DNA of 7,551 nucleotides from Candidatus Brevefilum sp. (GTDB taxonomy: Bacteria; Chloroflexota; Anaerolineae; Anaerolineales; Anaerolineaceae), in contig SKPR01000146.1 of the NCBI GenBank assembly GCA_007119455.1, forward strand, positions 1 through 7,551. The letters are read 5' to 3'. The number at the start of each line of letters is the position of its first letter. Position 1 is the stretch's first letter. The notes under the pieces were generated by a model, which was not told the origin of the DNA, ran no database searches, and worked only from the letters and a program-made list of their open reading frames with translations. Shown here piece after piece: positions 6,004 to 7,551 of this stretch. A program made the translations under genes and the position numbers.

Positions 6004-6122
6004 CAGGCAATCAGACTGTAGCCGACAATTGTGGTGAGTTCAGGTCAATTCGGTACAGGCAGTCAGACCGTAGCCTACATTTGTGGTGAGGTCAAGTCAA
6101 TTCGGTACAGGCATTCAGACCG
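6004..6122. repeat. 52-bp direct tandem repeat, 2.3 copies
   Basis: Copy 1 (6004-6055) and copy 2 (6056-6107) match at 46 of 52 positions; a third, partial copy (6108-6122) begins CAGGCATTCAGACCG. Conserved blocks include TGTGGTGAG and GTCAATTCGGTA. The array ends 12 bp from the uvrB stop. A period of 52 is not a multiple of three and stops occur in it, so it does not extend uvrB. It has no repeat/spacer alternation as in CRISPR. Confidence 0.9.
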
Positions 6123-6134
6123 CACCCACCTAAA

Positions 6135-7551
6135 TCATTGACCGGAAAGCAATTGCACTTTTTTCCAGGGCGGGAGATCTGATTCGTCGGCCAGCATGGC
6201 GCGCAACTCAAAAACCTGGTCACGGAGCAGGGCGGCCCGCTCAAACTCAAGTTCCTGCGCGGCAGCCTTCATCTGTTTTTCGAGTTCAGTAATCATGCGT
6301 GCCAGCTCCTTTTGTTCCAGGCGGCTGGCTTTGCCGCGCATATCTGCACCTTCGGTGACACCGGCATCTCGAGCCAGCCGGTCGGTCAGATCCCGTACCG
6401 CTTTGACCACACTGGCAGGTTCGATGTGATGTTCACGGTTATATTCAACCTGGATTTCCCGGCGGCGATTGGTCTCATCGATGGCCATGCGCATGGCGTC
6501 CGTGATCCGGTCGGCATACATGATCACCTGACCATGCAGGTGCCTGGCCGCCCGTCCAATTGTCTGGATCAGAGCCGTCCCGGAGCGTAAAAAGCCCTGT
6601 TTATCGGCATCGAGGATGGCCACCAATGATACCTCCGGCAGATCCAACCCTTCCCGGAGGAGGTTGATGCCCACCACCACATCAAACACGCCCAAACGTA
6701 GATCGCGTAAAATGCCAACCCGCTCAAGCGTATCGATCTCAGAGTGAAGGTAATGCACTTTCAACCCCAACTCGAGCAGGTAATCGGACAGATCCTCCGC
6801 CATACGCTTGGTCAGTGTGGTGACCAGGACGCGCTCGCCCCGTTCCGTCCGCCGGTTGATCTCGCCCACCAGGTCATCCACCTGCCCTTCGGTCGGCCGA
6901 ACGATCACTTCAGGATCAACCAGGCCGGTCGGACGGATGATCTGCTCGACAACCTGGTCTGCTTTTTGCAGTTCATATTCGGCCGGTGTAGCCGAGGTGT
7001 AGAGGGTGAAGCCCATTTGCTCTTCAAACTCCTCAAATTTAAGGGGACGGTTATCGAGGGCGGAGGGCAGGCGGAAACCATAATCAATCAACACCTTCTT
7101 CCGCGAGCGATCTCCGTTATACATGCCCCGGATTTGAGGGACCATCATGTGGCTTTCATCCAGCACCAGTAAGTACTCTTTCGGGAGGAAGTCGATCAAA
7201 GTCCAGGGGGGTGAACCGGGTGGACGGCCGTCAATATGCCGGGAGTAATTCTCAATTCCCGAACAATAGCCCATCTCACGCAGCATTTCCAGGTCGTAGC
7301 GCGTGCGCTGTTCCAACCGCTGGGCTTCCAGAAGCTGGTCCGCTTTGCGCAGCCTGACCAGTTGTGTTTCAAGTTCAGCCTCAATCGCCTCCAGCGCCTG
7401 GTCCATGCGCGCCTCTTCGGTGATGTAGTGCTTGGCCGGGTAGATTTCCAGCGAGTCAAGGGTTTCAAAGACCTCACCGGTGAGGGGGTTGACGGTGATG
7501 ATCCGCTCGACCTCATCCCCAAAAAAGCTGATGCGGAAAGCCCGGGTGTCA
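6135..7551 (-). CDS. uvrB: UvrABC system protein B, C-terminal two-thirds (5' truncated)
   Basis: UvrB is the damage-verifying helicase-like subunit of nucleotide excision repair; UvrA loads it on DNA and UvrC then incises. The frame is open to the right edge and gives 471 residues, matching E. coli UvrB (673 residues) from about residue 200 on. Visible in order: FFGDEVERI and YPAKHYIT near the edge; the signature YDLEML-EMGYCSGIENYSR; DESH (motif II, codons at 7149-7160); TSATPAEYEL (III); RVLVTTLTKRMAEDL (IV); GINLLREGLDLPEVS (V); QTIGRAARH (VI, near 6543-6566); and the C-terminal UVR domain (ELEFERAALLRDQVFELR) that binds UvrC. The Walker A motif and beta-hairpin lie outside the window. 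An ATG at 7406 is internal. Nothing is truncated at the 3' end. LexA control cannot be judged because the promoter is not present. Confidence 0.98.
   Translation of the reverse strand, partial: DTRAFRISFFGDEVERIITVNPLTGEVFETLDSLEIYPAKHYITEEARMDQALEAIEAELETQLVRLRKADQLLEAQRLEQRTRYDLEMLREMGYCSGIENYSRHIDGRPPGSPPWTLIDFLPKEYLLVLDESHMMVPQIRGMYNGDRSRKKVLIDYGFRLPSALDNRPLKFEEFEEQMGFTLYTSATPAEYELQKADQVVEQIIRPTGLVDPEVIVRPTEGQVDDLVGEINRRTERGERVLVTTLTKRMAEDLSDYLLELGLKVHYLHSEIDTLERVGILRDLRLGVFDVVVGINLLREGLDLPEVSLVAILDADKQGFLRSGTALIQTIGRAARHLHGQVIMYADRITDAMRMAIDETNRRREIQVEYNREHHIEPASVVKAVRDLTDRLARDAGVTEGADMRGKASRLEQKELARMITELEKQMKAAAQELEFERAALLRDQVFELRAMLADESDLPPWKKVQLLSGQ

Larger units (their letters stand above)
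5747..6134. other. Repeat-rich spacer between convergent acyP and uvrB
   Basis: This 388-bp stretch has no credible gene. It holds, in order, a heptamer array (5763-5832), a perfect hairpin (5847-5871), about 130 bp with no structure I recognise (5872-6003), and a 52-bp direct repeat (6004-6122). No classical intrinsic terminator is evident for either flanking gene. Minus-strand open frames across it (peptides rich in FTIHHSP) are the heptamer repeat read as codons. Confidence 0.7.

Noticed and set aside
5633..6010. 125-residue minus-strand frame rich in FTIHHSP repeats
   Set aside because: It is the AATGGTG heptamer array read as codons, overlaps acyP antisense, and has no ribosome site or domain.
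6004..6122. CRISPR array
   Set aside because: The copies are contiguous and alike along their whole length, with no unique spacers and no cas genes nearby.
6744..7172. 142-residue plus-strand frame opposite uvrB
   Set aside because: It is an antisense shadow of strongly conserved uvrB helicase motifs and has no recognisable domain.

Overview
The window reads as ordinary chromosomal DNA from a free-living bacterium. The best guess is a Chloroflexota (Anaerolineae-like) genome. This rests on protein style, a bacterial mevalonate-pathway decarboxylase with a Chloroflexota-like N-terminal motif, moderate GC, and unrelated housekeeping genes separated by small repeat elements. The assignment is inference; no rRNA or marker phylogeny is available here. 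I saw no phage, transposase, CRISPR, toxin-antitoxin or tRNA signal.

Layout, left to right: the C-terminal end of an ABC-2 type transporter permease (+, cut by the left edge); an M48/Ste24-like integral membrane zinc protease (+) behind an extended -10 promoter and a 16-bp palindrome; a diphosphomevalonate/phosphomevalonate decarboxylase (mvaD, +) that looks leaderless; a REP-like double hairpin whose second stem can act as a terminator; a two-gene unit of an RseP-type site-2 protease (+) and an acidic HEAT-repeat protein (+) 23 bp apart, closed by a strong intrinsic terminator; an acylphosphatase (+); a 388-bp repeat-rich spacer; and the C-terminal 471 residues of UvrB (-, cut by the right edge). 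acyP and uvrB are convergent.

Functionally the genes are mixed: export, membrane proteolysis (two unrelated intramembrane or membrane-bound metalloproteases), isoprenoid precursor synthesis, a protein-protein interaction scaffold, acyl-phosphate hydrolysis and nucleotide excision repair. The only convincing operon is rseP plus the HEAT-repeat gene. In many bacteria rseP follows the MEP-pathway gene dxr; here the upstream neighbour is a mevalonate-pathway gene.

No clearly new multi-gene system is visible. The items most worth a second look are the spacer between acyP and uvrB (heptamer array, perfect 9-bp hairpin and 52-bp tandem repeat in under 400 bp), the REP-like element after mvaD, the rseP/HEAT pairing, and the Leu that replaces the usual Lys in the mvaD KYWGK motif.
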